A stretch of 64,000 bases of DNA from CAIUGU01 sp965279735 (GTDB lineage: Bacteria; Pseudomonadota; Gammaproteobacteria; Steroidobacterales; Steroidobacteraceae): positions 2,666,001-2,730,000 of the forward strand of contig OZ257260.1 of NCBI GenBank assembly GCA_965279735.1. The letters run 5' to 3'. Positions 18,317 to 27,248 of the stretch are shown here, piece after piece (positions within the stretch are counted from its first letter, which is position 1; each line of letters opens with the position of its first letter). The translations under genes were made by a program, and so were the position numbers. The notes beneath the pieces are model-generated. The model was given only the letters and a program-made list of their open reading frames with translations, ran no database searches and was not told where the DNA came from.

Positions 18317-18715
18317 TCAGGCCGGGCGTGCCCCGGATGCCAGCAGGTAGCCCACCGCTACAGCGATCAGGCACAGGCTGACTGAAGCCAGAACATTCCC
18401 CCCCGCCCGCAGCCACTGCCCTTCGTGGAGCAGGCTGAAAGTCTGCAGGCTGAAAGCAGAAAACGTGGTGTAGCCGCCCAGGACTCCCACGATCAGCAGT
18501 TCACGTGCTGACACCGGCAGCAGCCAGCGCCCTTCCGCTTCGGAAAATGCCGCCAACACACCGATGAGGAACGAACCGAGCACATTCACCAGCAACGTGC
18601 CCCAGGGAAAAGCCGTGCCCCAGCGTGCGGCTGCCCAGCCCGTACACCAGAAGCGTGCCGTACCGCCGATGAAGCTGCCGGCACCGACCAGCAGATAGGA
18701 ATGGAGAGTGGGCAT
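18317..18715 (-). CDS. crcB: Fluoride efflux channel CrcB
   Basis: 132 residues with four predicted membrane helices. Family signatures are visible: GSFIGGTARFW in helix 1, GTLLVNVLGSFLIG in helix 2, and GGYTTFSAFSLQ in helix 3 (the Phe-box that lines the fluoride path). CrcB/Fluc proteins work as dual-topology dimers that let F- leave the cell. No fluoride riboswitch was recognised upstream; the gene follows rubredoxin by 28 bp on the same strand and may share its promoter. Confidence 0.93.
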   Translation of the reverse strand: MPTLHSYLLVGAGSFIGGTARFWCTGWAAARWGTAFPWGTLLVNVLGSFLIGVLAAFSEAEGRWLLPVSARELLIVGVLGGYTTFSAFSLQTFSLLHEGQWLRAGGNVLASVSLCLIAVAVGYLLASGARPA

Positions 18716-18743
18716 CAGGCAACGGCCTTGAGGAGCCCGGCGG

Positions 18744-18908
18744 TCAGATTTCGATCATTTCGAAATCTTCCTTGCCCGCTCCACAGTCGGGACAGCGCCA
18801 CGAGAGCGGCACATCGTCCCATAGCGTACCGGGCGCCAGGCCCGCCGCAGCGTCTCCCTTGGCTTCCTCGTACACATAACCGCAGATAACGCACATGTAG
18901 GCTTTCAT
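18744..18908 (-). CDS. Rubredoxin
   Basis: 54 residues, normal for a rubredoxin. It begins MKAYMCVICGYVYEE and ends with PDCGAGKEDFEMIEI. The four iron ligands are Cys6, Cys9, Cys39 and Cys42 in two CxxC/CPxCG knuckles; the aromatic core residues Tyr11, Tyr13, Trp30, Trp37 and Phe49 are in place. It is a small cytoplasmic one-electron carrier. The partner reductase or oxygenase is not obvious nearby. It is divergent from hemL, with 141 bp between them, and upstream of crcB. Confidence 0.95.
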   Translation of the reverse strand: MKAYMCVICGYVYEEAKGDAAAGLAPGTLWDDVPLSWRCPDCGAGKEDFEMIEI

Positions 18909-19049
18909 TGAATCGATTGCGCCAGAGAGCCGGAAGAGCCGCGATTAAACCGGGAATGACTGCGGGCGGCAACCCGTTTCACGTTTCCCGGGATTTCGCC
19001 CTACACTTGCGCCCGCATTCGCACGTATCCAGGTCCAGCAGAGGTTCCC

Positions 19050-20330
19050 TTGAGCGAGTCCAGCCTGTTTGCCGAAGCCTGCCGCTACATTCCCGGCGGG
19101 GTGAATTCTCCGGTGCGTGCATTTCGCGGCGTGGGCGGCGACCCGGTTTTCATGGCCAGCGCAAAGGGCGCTCATGTCACCGGCGCTGATGGGCGGCGAT
19201 ATATCGACTATGTCGGTTCGTGGGGACCGATGATCCTCGGCCACGCGCATCCCGACGTCATCCACACGGTGCAGGAACGCGCCGCGCTCGGACTCTCGTT
19301 TGGTGCGCCGACGGAAATCGAGACGCAGCTCGCCCGCAAGGTCTGCGAACTCGTGCCGTCGATGGAACTCGTGCGGATGGTGAGCTCGGGAACCGAAGCC
19401 ACGATGAGCGCGATCCGGCTGGCGCGCGGGTTTACCGGCCGCGACAAGATCGTGAAATTCGAGGGCTGCTACCACGGCCATTCCGATTCGCTGCTGGTCA
19501 AGGCGGGTTCCGGGGCGCTGACGCTCGGCATTCCTACTTCGCCGGGTGTACCCGCGGCCTTGGCGGCCCACACGATCACCCTGACGTACAACGATATCGC
19601 CCAGGCGCAGCAGCTGTTCCACGACATGGGTGGCGAAATCGCCTGCGTGATCGTCGAACCCGTCGCCGGCAACATGAACTGCGTCCTGCCCGTGCCCGGA
19701 TTTCTGGAAGCGCTGCGCGCGCTGTGCGACAGCCATGGCAGCGTGCTCATTTTCGATGAAGTCATGACGGGCTTCCGCGTGGCACGCGGCGGCGCACAGG
19801 AGCTGTACGGCATCCGTCCCGATCTCACGACGCTCGGCAAGATCATCGGCGGCGGCATGCCCGTCGGTGCATTCGGCGGCAAACGCGCCATCATGGAATG
19901 CCTGGCTCCGCTCGGACCGGTCTACCAGGCAGGAACGCTCTCGGGAAACCCTATCGCGATGGCCGCAGGACTCGTGACACTCGAACTGCTGTCGGCGCCG
20001 GGATTCCACGCATCCCTTGCGCAGAAAACGACACTGCTGGCCGATGGATTGCTGCACGCCGCGAAATCCGCCGGCGTGCCTTTTTCGACGAACCACGTCT
20101 GCGGAATGTTCGGTCTGTTCTTCACTGCGGAACCCTCGGTGCGCTACTACCGGCAGGTCATGGGTTGCGACGTGGAGAGGTTCAAACGCTTCTTCCACGC
20201 GATGCTGGACGCAGGCGTGTACCTCGCGCCGTCTGCTTTCGAAGCCGGCTTCATTTCCGCTGCCCACACCCCTGAAGATATCGCGCGCACGATCGAGGCC
20301 GCGCAGCGGGCGTTCAGGCAAGTCCACTAA
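19050..20330 (+). CDS. hemL: Glutamate-1-semialdehyde 2,1-aminomutase
   Basis: 426 residues. It is a class III PLP aminotransferase: SSGTEATMSAIRLARG binds the cofactor phosphate, and the Schiff-base Lys is in TTLGKIIGGGMPVGAFGG. The N-terminus SLFAEACRYIPGGVNSPVRAF is diagnostic of HemL. It makes 5-aminolevulinate for haem synthesis. It starts from TTG at 19050 behind an agagg ribosome binding site. A GT2 gene follows 16 bp later on the same strand, so the two may share a transcript. Confidence 0.96.
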   Translation: MSESSLFAEACRYIPGGVNSPVRAFRGVGGDPVFMASAKGAHVTGADGRRYIDYVGSWGPMILGHAHPDVIHTVQERAALGLSFGAPTEIETQLARKVCELVPSMELVRMVSSGTEATMSAIRLARGFTGRDKIVKFEGCYHGHSDSLLVKAGSGALTLGIPTSPGVPAALAAHTITLTYNDIAQAQQLFHDMGGEIACVIVEPVAGNMNCVLPVPGFLEALRALCDSHGSVLIFDEVMTGFRVARGGAQELYGIRPDLTTLGKIIGGGMPVGAFGGKRAIMECLAPLGPVYQAGTLSGNPIAMAAGLVTLELLSAPGFHASLAQKTTLLADGLLHAAKSAGVPFSTNHVCGMFGLFFTAEPSVRYYRQVMGCDVERFKRFFHAMLDAGVYLAPSAFEAGFISAAHTPEDIARTIEAAQRAFRQVH

Positions 20331-20346
20331 AAGCTCGCCGGCGCTC

Positions 20347-21351
20347 GTGCACATTGCGAATCCACCACCGATTCCAGCGTTGCCCGTCACCAGCCGGCCG
20401 CAACCGCTGCTGTCGGTGATGATCCCTGCTTACGAGCCGGGCCCGTATCTCGTCGAGACACTGAAAAGCATCCTGGAGCAGGACCTGGGTCAGGAGGCGA
20501 TGCAGATAGCCATCGTCGACGACGCGTCGCCCACGGTTGATGTCGAGCAGCTCATCGCGACAGTGGCGCTGCCCGGGCGCATCGAGGTTCATCGCAACGC
20601 GACCAACCTCGGCCTCGCAGGCAACTGGAATCGCTCGATAGCGCAGGCCCGCGGCCAGCTGATCCACCTGTTGCACCAGGACGATCTCACCCTGCCCGGC
20701 TTCTATTCGCGACTGCTGCACGGGTTTGCCACGGAACCGGCTGCAGGCATGGCGTTCTGCCGCCACGCATTCGTGGATGAGTCCGGGCAGTGGACGCGGC
20801 GTTCCCATCGCGAACAGTGGCGCGCCGGGCTTCTCGACGCATGGCTTGAACGCATCAGCCTGAAACAGAGAATCCAGTGTCCCGCAGCGATCGTGCGCCG
20901 AACCGTCTACGAAACAGTGGGCGGCTTCCGCTCCGACCTCACATATGCGCTCGACTGGGAAATGTGGGTGCGCATCGCCGCTCGTTTTCCCGTCTGGTAC
21001 GAGCCGCAGATCCTTGCCTGCTATCGCCGCCATCGGGGCAGCGAAACCTCGCGGCTGTCTGCGTCCGGAAAAGTCGGTACAGATGTGTTGCAGGCCATCG
21101 GGATTTTCTCGCAGCACTTGCCGGCAGAATCCCGTAACCGGTTAGGCTCTCGCGCGTATCGCCATCTGGCCCGGGCCCTGCTGCGCGACGCCGCGAAGAT
21201 GCTCGACGGCGGCCCGCCCGAAGCGGCTCACCTGCAACTGGGAATCGCGCGCACAGCCCTGCAACAGCTTCCTGACGGGCTCGGCAAACGCTGGCGCGAA
21301 CGACAACTGCTGCGAATGGAAAAGAGGTGCAGTCCGCGAGTAACGGATTGA
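20347..21351 (+). CDS. Glycosyltransferase family 2 protein
   Basis: About 334 residues. It has a GT-A fold: LLSVMIPAYEPGPYL starts the nucleotide-binding strand, IAIVDDASP follows, and HQDD is the DxD-type metal motif. DLTYALDWEMWVRIA resembles the acceptor region (ED-type) of GT2 rhamnosyl/galactosyltransferases. No membrane helix was seen. The GTG at 20347 is chosen because it is the first start after the hemL stop. It converges with a second GT2 gene at 21391 that opens the leftward polysaccharide operon. Substrate unknown. Confidence 0.85.
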   Translation: MHIANPPPIPALPVTSRPQPLLSVMIPAYEPGPYLVETLKSILEQDLGQEAMQIAIVDDASPTVDVEQLIATVALPGRIEVHRNATNLGLAGNWNRSIAQARGQLIHLLHQDDLTLPGFYSRLLHGFATEPAAGMAFCRHAFVDESGQWTRRSHREQWRAGLLDAWLERISLKQRIQCPAAIVRRTVYETVGGFRSDLTYALDWEMWVRIAARFPVWYEPQILACYRRHRGSETSRLSASGKVGTDVLQAIGIFSQHLPAESRNRLGSRAYRHLARALLRDAAKMLDGGPPEAAHLQLGIARTALQQLPDGLGKRWRERQLLRMEKRCSPRVTD

Positions 21352-21390
21352 GCGGGAACCGAGCTGACTCAAGTGACCGTCACGAACCTT

Positions 21391-22449
21391 TCATGAGACG
21401 TCCGGGGCCGCGTACGCACGTTTCCGGGTCAGCCGCTTCGTGCGCAATCCCCACAGAAAATCCGCGCAGTAACGTGCTTTTTTTCTGGCGGACATGCCGG
21501 TCAGTGAAAGCAGGCGTTCCCGATTGCCGGTCATCATCTTCCACAGCGCCAGGGAGAGCCATTGCGATTCACGGGCGTGCCAGAGACGTTGCAACTCCAG
21601 GGCAAAAGGCTGATGTCGTCCTGACATCCTGCCGATCGCACCCAGCCGCTGTTCTGTTTCCCTGAGGTAGCGAAGCCTGCTTCCCTGCTGCCGCGTATCC
21701 CGGGCCGCTTTTTCCTGATCCGGACTGCCCTGAGCATTGCTGCCCGAAAGACCCGCCTCCACCAGCATCTGCGCCATCCTTGTCTCGGTGACGTTGGCTC
21801 CATGCTGTCTGTACAGGACGAGGCTGCGATCACAGAACGCCACGCCTTCGGTCGCCGCAGCGACCGCCGCAAGCCACCAGTCGTAGAAGAATCCGGCGGG
21901 CACCGGCAGCGCGCGCTCCAGAAGCGATCGACGAAACAACATCGCGTGTCCCGAAACGCAGTTCCCGAAGGCGAAAGGCAAAGGATCGTCGATGCTCCGC
22001 ATGGGCAGAACCTGCGACATGCGATAGCCACATGGCGTGCCCTGTGCGTCGACCAGCGTCGAATCGCAGTAAGCCATCGAGTGGCCATCGATGGCAGCCA
22101 TCAGTGCAGTGATCTTGTCGGGTAACCAGATGTCGTCCTGGTCGCAGGGGGCGATGAATTCACCCCGGCTGCGCTCGAGCGAGCTTTCGAAATTGCGCGC
22201 GAACCCCAGGTTGGCGGAATTGACGACAACCCGGATCCTCGCATCCCGCTCCGCGTACCGGTTCAGGACGGCGACGGAATCATCGGCGGAAGCGTCATCG
22301 ACCGCGACGATCTCGATGTTCCGGTAGGTCTGCGCCAGCAGGGAATCGAGCTGCGCGGCGAGAAACCGGCTGCCGTTATACGTGCACAGCACGATCGACA
22401 CGAGCGGCGGCTTGGCAGCGTCACTGCAAGCTCCGGGCCCCATCGTCAT
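21391..22449 (-). CDS. Glycosyltransferase family 2 protein (rhamnosyltransferase-like)
   Basis: 352 residues. It has the GT-A core SIVLCTYNGSRFLAAQLDSLLAQTY, VDDASADDS and the metal motif CDQDDIWLPDK, typical of the WbbL/RfbF-like rhamnosyltransferase group. The start at 22449 overlaps the upstream wbsX-like stop by 4 bp (ATGA), so the longer upstream reading is rejected. It is the last gene of the four-gene leftward operon GT7-wzi-wbsX-GT2. A role in surface polysaccharide assembly is inferred from this context. Confidence 0.87.
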   Translation of the reverse strand: MTMGPGACSDAAKPPLVSIVLCTYNGSRFLAAQLDSLLAQTYRNIEIVAVDDASADDSVAVLNRYAERDARIRVVVNSANLGFARNFESSLERSRGEFIAPCDQDDIWLPDKITALMAAIDGHSMAYCDSTLVDAQGTPCGYRMSQVLPMRSIDDPLPFAFGNCVSGHAMLFRRSLLERALPVPAGFFYDWWLAAVAAATEGVAFCDRSLVLYRQHGANVTETRMAQMLVEAGLSGSNAQGSPDQEKAARDTRQQGSRLRYLRETEQRLGAIGRMSGRHQPFALELQRLWHARESQWLSLALWKMMTGNRERLLSLTGMSARKKARYCADFLWGLRTKRLTRKRAYAAPDVS

Positions 22450-23582
22450 GTCATCTTTATGTTTGACATCGCCTCGCGCAATGCCTCGAGAAAGAAGGAT
22501 CCGCGCGCCGTATCGGGCTCGAAGTAGCTGCCCTCGGCCCATTCGTTCCAGGCGTTCACGAAAACAAACTCTGAGCCTGCCTCACGTGACTTGCGCAACT
22601 GTGCGTCCAACCCGGCAGTGAATGCCGCACCAGCGAATTTCCTGATGATGAGGCTGCGCTCGAGTCCGCGTCGTGGGCTGTTGTCCCAATCGAGAAAGGC
22701 ACCCGCATAGTGCCGCGCGGGAAGCCCTCGAGCAGCTATCGCCTTCCACAGCGCAGCATAGTCGTAGCTCTGCAACGGCTGCATTACCCTGCCGGTCATG
22801 CGCCAGGACGCCCTGTTGATGCGGTTGATCCATTTTTCCCGCTTGCGATGCCAGTACGGAAGCCCGTACCGGATCGTATACATGGGTTCAAACTCTGCGA
22901 AGGCATCGAACAGCTGCGGGCGGGCGTCGACATCGAACCCGGTCAACATGCTGACCAGATGCAGACCCGGCAAGCCCGCACGATGCGCCAGCTCCCGCCA
23001 CAGCGCCAGCATGTCCGGGCAGACGTCGATGCTCGAACTGCGATAGATCAGGAATACCGGCTTGCCGTCGACCCGGACATACCGGGGATCGCGAAAAGCA
23101 GTCAGCAGGTAATCGAAATGCCGGCTCCAGTCGTTTCGATCACCATACTGCTGCGGCATCAGCACTTCCCGATCGCCGCCATCCCATGCGCGAGTCCATG
23201 ACTCGTTTGCCCATGCGAGGCAGAACGGAATGTCGGGCTTCCCCCGGCTCAGCAGCATTTCCACCGGTTTTTCGAGAAGCTGCCGGCCCGCGAACCAGTA
23301 GTGGTAGTAGCAGAACCCGTGCAGGCCGTGGCGCTGGGCAAGATCTGCCTGCCAGTCATGGACGGCGGGATCGAGCATGTCGTAGTAACGGCCTTCCGCA
23401 GGGACGCGCGGCTGTCCATGGCCGGGGAACAGCGGTGCCGCCTTGCGCACGTTCGTCCACTCGGTAAAGCCTTCGCCCCACCAGCGGTTGTTCTCGGCAA
23501 TGGCATGGAACTGCGGCAAGACGAAAGCCAGCACCTTGGGTGCCGGGCCGCCTCGCGTGGGGACGTCAGACGCTCCTACCAT
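22446..23582 (-). CDS. WbsX-like / glycoside hydrolase 99-like protein
   Basis: 378 residues. It matches the WbsX family found in O-antigen and capsule clusters: VLAFVLPQFHAIAENNRWWGEGFTEW at the N-terminus, then FCYYHYWFAGRQLLEKP, CLAWANESWTRAWDG and FVFVNAWNEWAEGSYFEPD. These aromatic and acidic motifs are shared with GH99 endo-alpha-mannosidases, so it may cleave or transfer a glycan. It overlaps wzi by 7 bp and the GT2 gene by 4 bp, so translation is coupled through all three. Confidence 0.88.
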   Translation of the reverse strand: MVGASDVPTRGGPAPKVLAFVLPQFHAIAENNRWWGEGFTEWTNVRKAAPLFPGHGQPRVPAEGRYYDMLDPAVHDWQADLAQRHGLHGFCYYHYWFAGRQLLEKPVEMLLSRGKPDIPFCLAWANESWTRAWDGGDREVLMPQQYGDRNDWSRHFDYLLTAFRDPRYVRVDGKPVFLIYRSSSIDVCPDMLALWRELAHRAGLPGLHLVSMLTGFDVDARPQLFDAFAEFEPMYTIRYGLPYWHRKREKWINRINRASWRMTGRVMQPLQSYDYAALWKAIAARGLPARHYAGAFLDWDNSPRRGLERSLIIRKFAGAAFTAGLDAQLRKSREAGSEFVFVNAWNEWAEGSYFEPDTARGSFFLEALREAMSNIKMT

Positions 23583-25552
23583 TTTCGACTCAGGTAAAGA
23601 CTCACTCCCGTGATGTCCGCAGCGCGTCGGGGAAGTTGCACCGTCAAAGGCGGATCCGACGCCAGAACCTTGTCACGCGTCAGTTTTTCATGCAGGCGGA
23701 AATCCGCGCCGATATCCCAGCCCGGCAGCACATCCAGATACTGCACGCCTGCACCCATGTAGTAGCCATAGGCGGGCAGACCCTGGTCATAACGTGCTGC
23801 ACCGAAAAAGGCGCCGATTGCAGCCTTGCGGGTAAAACGAAACCGGTAATCCACCGCCCGCACCGAGATCAGCTCCTGATCGCCGACGCGATCCAGCTCG
23901 AGCCGGACGCCGACGTCGTGCCTGCTGCTTGCAACCCGCTTGCGGGCGCCTACGCCAACGTGCAGGTCCTGGTCCGGACCGGTAATCACGTCAGGACCCA
24001 GATCGAGCCTGATGTCCCGGACCTTGCTGCGCTGGGCGCCGATATCGAAGAACACCTCGGTGGTCGAATCGCCGTCCGCCCCGAGAGCGGCGTAGCCGCG
24101 GGAACGGATCGTCGTCGGTACAAAATCGACAGACGCACCGAGCCGAGCGAAGGACTCCCCGAAAACATCGCGTCCGACTGTCAGCTCTGCATCGACAGAA
24201 CGTCCCTGCCAGACCGTGGAGTAGTTGAGACCGAGCATCTGCATCGGGCTATAGGTCACGGGAGGCCGGTCGAAACGGACCCAGTCCGTGTCGTAGTCCA
24301 GGTTGCGATACACAGCCTGCACGTAGTCTCCGGAGGCCAATCGGCGTCCTGCATGGAGCATGTAGCTGCGACCGCCGACATCCTCGTTGAATCTGCGGTT
24401 GTCTCCGAACCAGTGACCCAGCACCCGGTCCCGATTGGTCAAACCCCTGGGATACAGCGGATGGACGTACCAGGAGTTCTGCCATTCCGACACTTCAACC
24501 GTCAGATCGTAGTAACCCCAGAGCGCCGGGAAATCGAGGCCCAGCGACAGATTGGTTGCGCCCAGACGGTAAGACCCCTCGTAGGCATTGTCCTCGCCTG
24601 CATACTCGATGCGGGCCGCAAACGGAACGCTGCCCGGAAAGACAATGCTGCTGGTCAACGATGCGACGCGGTTGACGGACTCCGCTTCGCCGTTTGTATC
24701 CTGGAGATTGCCCGTCTGGAACATCTCGTCGAGGAATTGCGACAGGATGTTCCTGTTGCGCGCACCGCCGCCATATTGCACGAGTCGATTGAACGCCAGC
24801 GCGTACCCCGCAACCGGCTCCATGCCAAGCTGGATTCCGCCAAGGCGAGGACGCCCCGAGGTCGTCGAACCCAAGTAGGCAATGCCCTCCTGATTCGACA
24901 TCTCCGCATAGAAGACTTCATAGCTGAGACCCAATCCGGTGATGGGGGCGTAGTTCGACAGCGTGACCGAGGGCATTGTCGGTGCCTCGGTGCTGATGAG
25001 CGAACTGCTGTCGACCAGCGGAGAAAGCCAGTGATCGCGAAATCCGGCGTCAAGCTGCGCGTACTCGAATCCGAAACTGAAGAATGAACCCGTGGGCGTG
25101 ACAGAATCGTCGTGACCGACCACGCCCAGATTGACGAGGGAGTAGTCCCCCGGCTGGTAGTAGGCGCTGGCAGTGATCTGCCACGCGGACTCTGCGCTCT
25201 TGCCATGCTGGTTTGGCAACACCGCAGTGGAATCCCCCGTAGTGATCGCCACTTCCGGCCTCAGGCTCGTGACCTCCACTGAATTCGAATTCATGTAGCC
25301 GCTGAGGTAACGGCGCACCTGCTCGCAGAGGACGGGATCGCGCTTGCAGGCGGCGGGCAAGGCCTCCAGCACCACGGCAGCCGCTATCGGTCTGCGCATG
25401 ATCGGCTTGCCCCCCAGAATCAGGACCTGCTCGATCTGCCGCTCGACATCGGGAGAAAGATTGAGCGGCAGGTAGGGCGTCACCCCGCGCGCATGCAGCA
25501 CACCCGGGGCGCACAGAATCACGGCAGAGAGAAATAGGGGTAGCTGCTTCAT
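23576..25552 (-). CDS. Wzi-family capsule assembly outer-membrane protein
   Basis: 658 residues. A signal peptide (MKQLPLFLSAVILCAPGVLHA) is followed by a region rich in alternating beta-strands, consistent with an outer-membrane barrel. LDAGFRDHWLSPLVDSSSLIS, GLGLSYEVFYAEM and the aromatic C-terminal strand (VSLYLSRKW) resemble Wzi/capsule assembly proteins, which hold capsule on the cell surface. It is longer than Escherichia coli Wzi (about 480 residues). It sits in an operon with glycosyltransferases, though no Wza/Wzc/Wzy/Wzx export gene is in the window. Confidence 0.82.
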   Translation of the reverse strand: MKQLPLFLSAVILCAPGVLHARGVTPYLPLNLSPDVERQIEQVLILGGKPIMRRPIAAAVVLEALPAACKRDPVLCEQVRRYLSGYMNSNSVEVTSLRPEVAITTGDSTAVLPNQHGKSAESAWQITASAYYQPGDYSLVNLGVVGHDDSVTPTGSFFSFGFEYAQLDAGFRDHWLSPLVDSSSLISTEAPTMPSVTLSNYAPITGLGLSYEVFYAEMSNQEGIAYLGSTTSGRPRLGGIQLGMEPVAGYALAFNRLVQYGGGARNRNILSQFLDEMFQTGNLQDTNGEAESVNRVASLTSSIVFPGSVPFAARIEYAGEDNAYEGSYRLGATNLSLGLDFPALWGYYDLTVEVSEWQNSWYVHPLYPRGLTNRDRVLGHWFGDNRRFNEDVGGRSYMLHAGRRLASGDYVQAVYRNLDYDTDWVRFDRPPVTYSPMQMLGLNYSTVWQGRSVDAELTVGRDVFGESFARLGASVDFVPTTIRSRGYAALGADGDSTTEVFFDIGAQRSKVRDIRLDLGPDVITGPDQDLHVGVGARKRVASSRHDVGVRLELDRVGDQELISVRAVDYRFRFTRKAAIGAFFGAARYDQGLPAYGYYMGAGVQYLDVLPGWDIGADFRLHEKLTRDKVLASDPPLTVQLPRRAADITGVSLYLSRKW

Positions 25553-25656
25553 GCGTCATTCGGGGGCATTGCGAGTCGGCGCACTCTACAAGATCGCCGC
25601 GGCGCGAGCCACGCGAAGGCCAGCGCGCCGGTACATTCCATTGGCTTCGGGCAAGG

Positions 25657-26565
25657 TCAGATCCTGACCCGGATCTTTTCGTAGTGGTCGTGCGTTTCAA
25701 GCCCGAGAAGATCATACCTCAAGGTACTGAGACCGTCCTCCAGCGGGTCGATCAGGCCTCGCATCAGGCGACTGCGCCGCGCGCGATTGGAACGCACATG
25801 AGGGGGTTGCCGGACTGGAGACATCTTCGTGTTGTGGGCCGTCTGCTGGGCGGCCGGATTCGGCAAGTCGTGATAGGCGCCCTTCGCGTCGAAGTAGCAG
25901 AGAAAACCCGCCAGCTGCAGACGGAAGAGGAATTCATCGTCTTCCTTGCCCCAGCCCCAGTATTCGTTCGAAAACCCGTTGACGGCGAACACTTGTGACT
26001 TCGGCACGCTGATGGCGCCGGAAAAATAATGGGTGGGGCATTCGTTGGCGGGACGATCCGTACTGAGCAGTCTGGTCACGAGCCTGAGGGGCTGCGACGG
26101 ACACAGGTAGTTCGCGGTCACCGGAATCGCATCGACATCGTGGATGCAGTAGCAGTCGCTCGCCTCCGCCGCATGGGCAAAGCCCACGTTGATGAGCTTC
26201 CCGCGATTGAAGGCGCGCCCCGCCTCCTGCTCCACGACAAGGATGCGGTAGCGGACGCCTTGCTCGGCAAGTCGGGCCGTGAGAGGCGGCAACAAAGCCT
26301 CGAGATGTGCCTCGCGATCCCGGAACGGGATCACTATCGTGAGGCGCTGGTCGGAGTGGAAGGTGAGTGGCTGCTCGACCCTGCGCGCGAGCAGCAGGCA
26401 GGCAACGGGGGAGATGAGCTTCCAGTTGGCAATCGTGATCGGGAAATAGCGCTCCTCAACCCGGTAGTCCGCGAGTGGATCCATGAGCAGCCGCTGGCTC
26501 GGCCAGAAGCGATATAACAGCCGCTGCCACGGATCGGGATGGGGAAACAGGGAATGCTGGGGCAC
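25657..26565 (-). CDS. Glycosyltransferase resembling beta-1,4-galactosyltransferases (GT7-like)
   Basis: 302 residues. The motif series of the animal beta4GalT family is present in order: IPFRDRE (79-85), FNRGKLINVGF (119-129), HDVDAIP (142-148, metal DxD), YFSGAIS (180-186) and GFSNEYWGWGKEDDEF (197-212), with His232 where the third metal ligand is expected. Unlike the animal enzymes it has no N-terminal membrane anchor. It probably transfers a sugar from a UDP donor in polysaccharide synthesis. It is the first gene of the leftward operon. Confidence 0.85.
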   Translation of the reverse strand: MPQHSLFPHPDPWQRLLYRFWPSQRLLMDPLADYRVEERYFPITIANWKLISPVACLLLARRVEQPLTFHSDQRLTIVIPFRDREAHLEALLPPLTARLAEQGVRYRILVVEQEAGRAFNRGKLINVGFAHAAEASDCYCIHDVDAIPVTANYLCPSQPLRLVTRLLSTDRPANECPTHYFSGAISVPKSQVFAVNGFSNEYWGWGKEDDEFLFRLQLAGFLCYFDAKGAYHDLPNPAAQQTAHNTKMSPVRQPPHVRSNRARRSRLMRGLIDPLEDGLSTLRYDLLGLETHDHYEKIRVRI

Positions 26566-26625
26566 GCTGGGTCCTGACGCCTTGACGCGTCAGGATTGTA
26601 AGCGCGTCGGGGCCTACGCAGGAAC

Positions 26626-27060
26626 CTATCCCTGGGCCCTGCTGTCCACTTTGCGGGATTGGGCCGGAACCCTTCGCGAAGTAGTCCGTTCCTCGGGGCT
26701 CAGGCGCCCGAGCTTCTCGAGCCGCGCCTCGATCCCTGCGTAGGTACGCTGATGCAGAATGGCGATGTCCTTCAGCGTCTTCCCGCCGTCGAACTCGACC
26801 AGCAGCTGGCGATCCTCATCCACGTTCCAGGGCTTGCCGGCATTCGCAGGCGCTCCTTCCCGAGGTCGCTCGACCGGTTTTGCCGAAGCCTTCGGCACAC
26901 CGCCTTCAAGCAAGCGCACTGCTCCGTAGAGTGCGCGCACGATTTCAGGCGAGTGGTAGGGGCAATCGGCAGGAAATACCTCGCCCGTGAGCGGATGCAC
27001 GCCCTCGGCCAGTGCGTTAAGTGTCGCCAGAGTTCTGGCATGTACGTGGCTTTCGTCCAT
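26626..27060 (-). CDS. Uncharacterised protein with C-terminal Myb/SANT-like helix-turn-helix motif
   Basis: 144 residues. The N-terminal half has a motif ARTLATLNALAEGVHPLTGE followed by CPYHSPEIVRALYGAVRLLE. The C-terminal part, about residues 85-125 (KPWNVDEDRQLLVEFDGGK, IAILHQRTYAGIEARLEKLG), looks like the small tri-helical module found at the ends of some helicases and transcription factors. A basic tail follows. The ATG at 27060 is preferred because the upstream 32 codons look non-coding. Function unknown; DNA binding is an inference. Confidence 0.7.
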   Translation of the reverse strand: MDESHVHARTLATLNALAEGVHPLTGEVFPADCPYHSPEIVRALYGAVRLLEGGVPKASAKPVERPREGAPANAGKPWNVDEDRQLLVEFDGGKTLKDIAILHQRTYAGIEARLEKLGRLSPEERTTSRRVPAQSRKVDSRAQG

Positions 27061-27248
27061 GATGGCTTCCCTGTCTGTGTAAGAAATAGTCGCGGTCCGG
27101 GAAATGGTCTTCGTTGCGATGTAATTCGAACACGACGACGCCCTGGATCGAAGCACCTGAAACTCTGCGTTTGTGTAGATTCCCGCTGCTGAAGTAAATT
27201 ATTGCCCTGCGGCTGCGGCCGGAAATCGTCACTCGCCAAGATCTCCCT

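Noticed and set aside
18716..18743. Fluoride riboswitch upstream of crcB
   Set aside because: The 28-bp gap is too short and rubredoxin lies directly upstream; no aptamer-like sequence was found.
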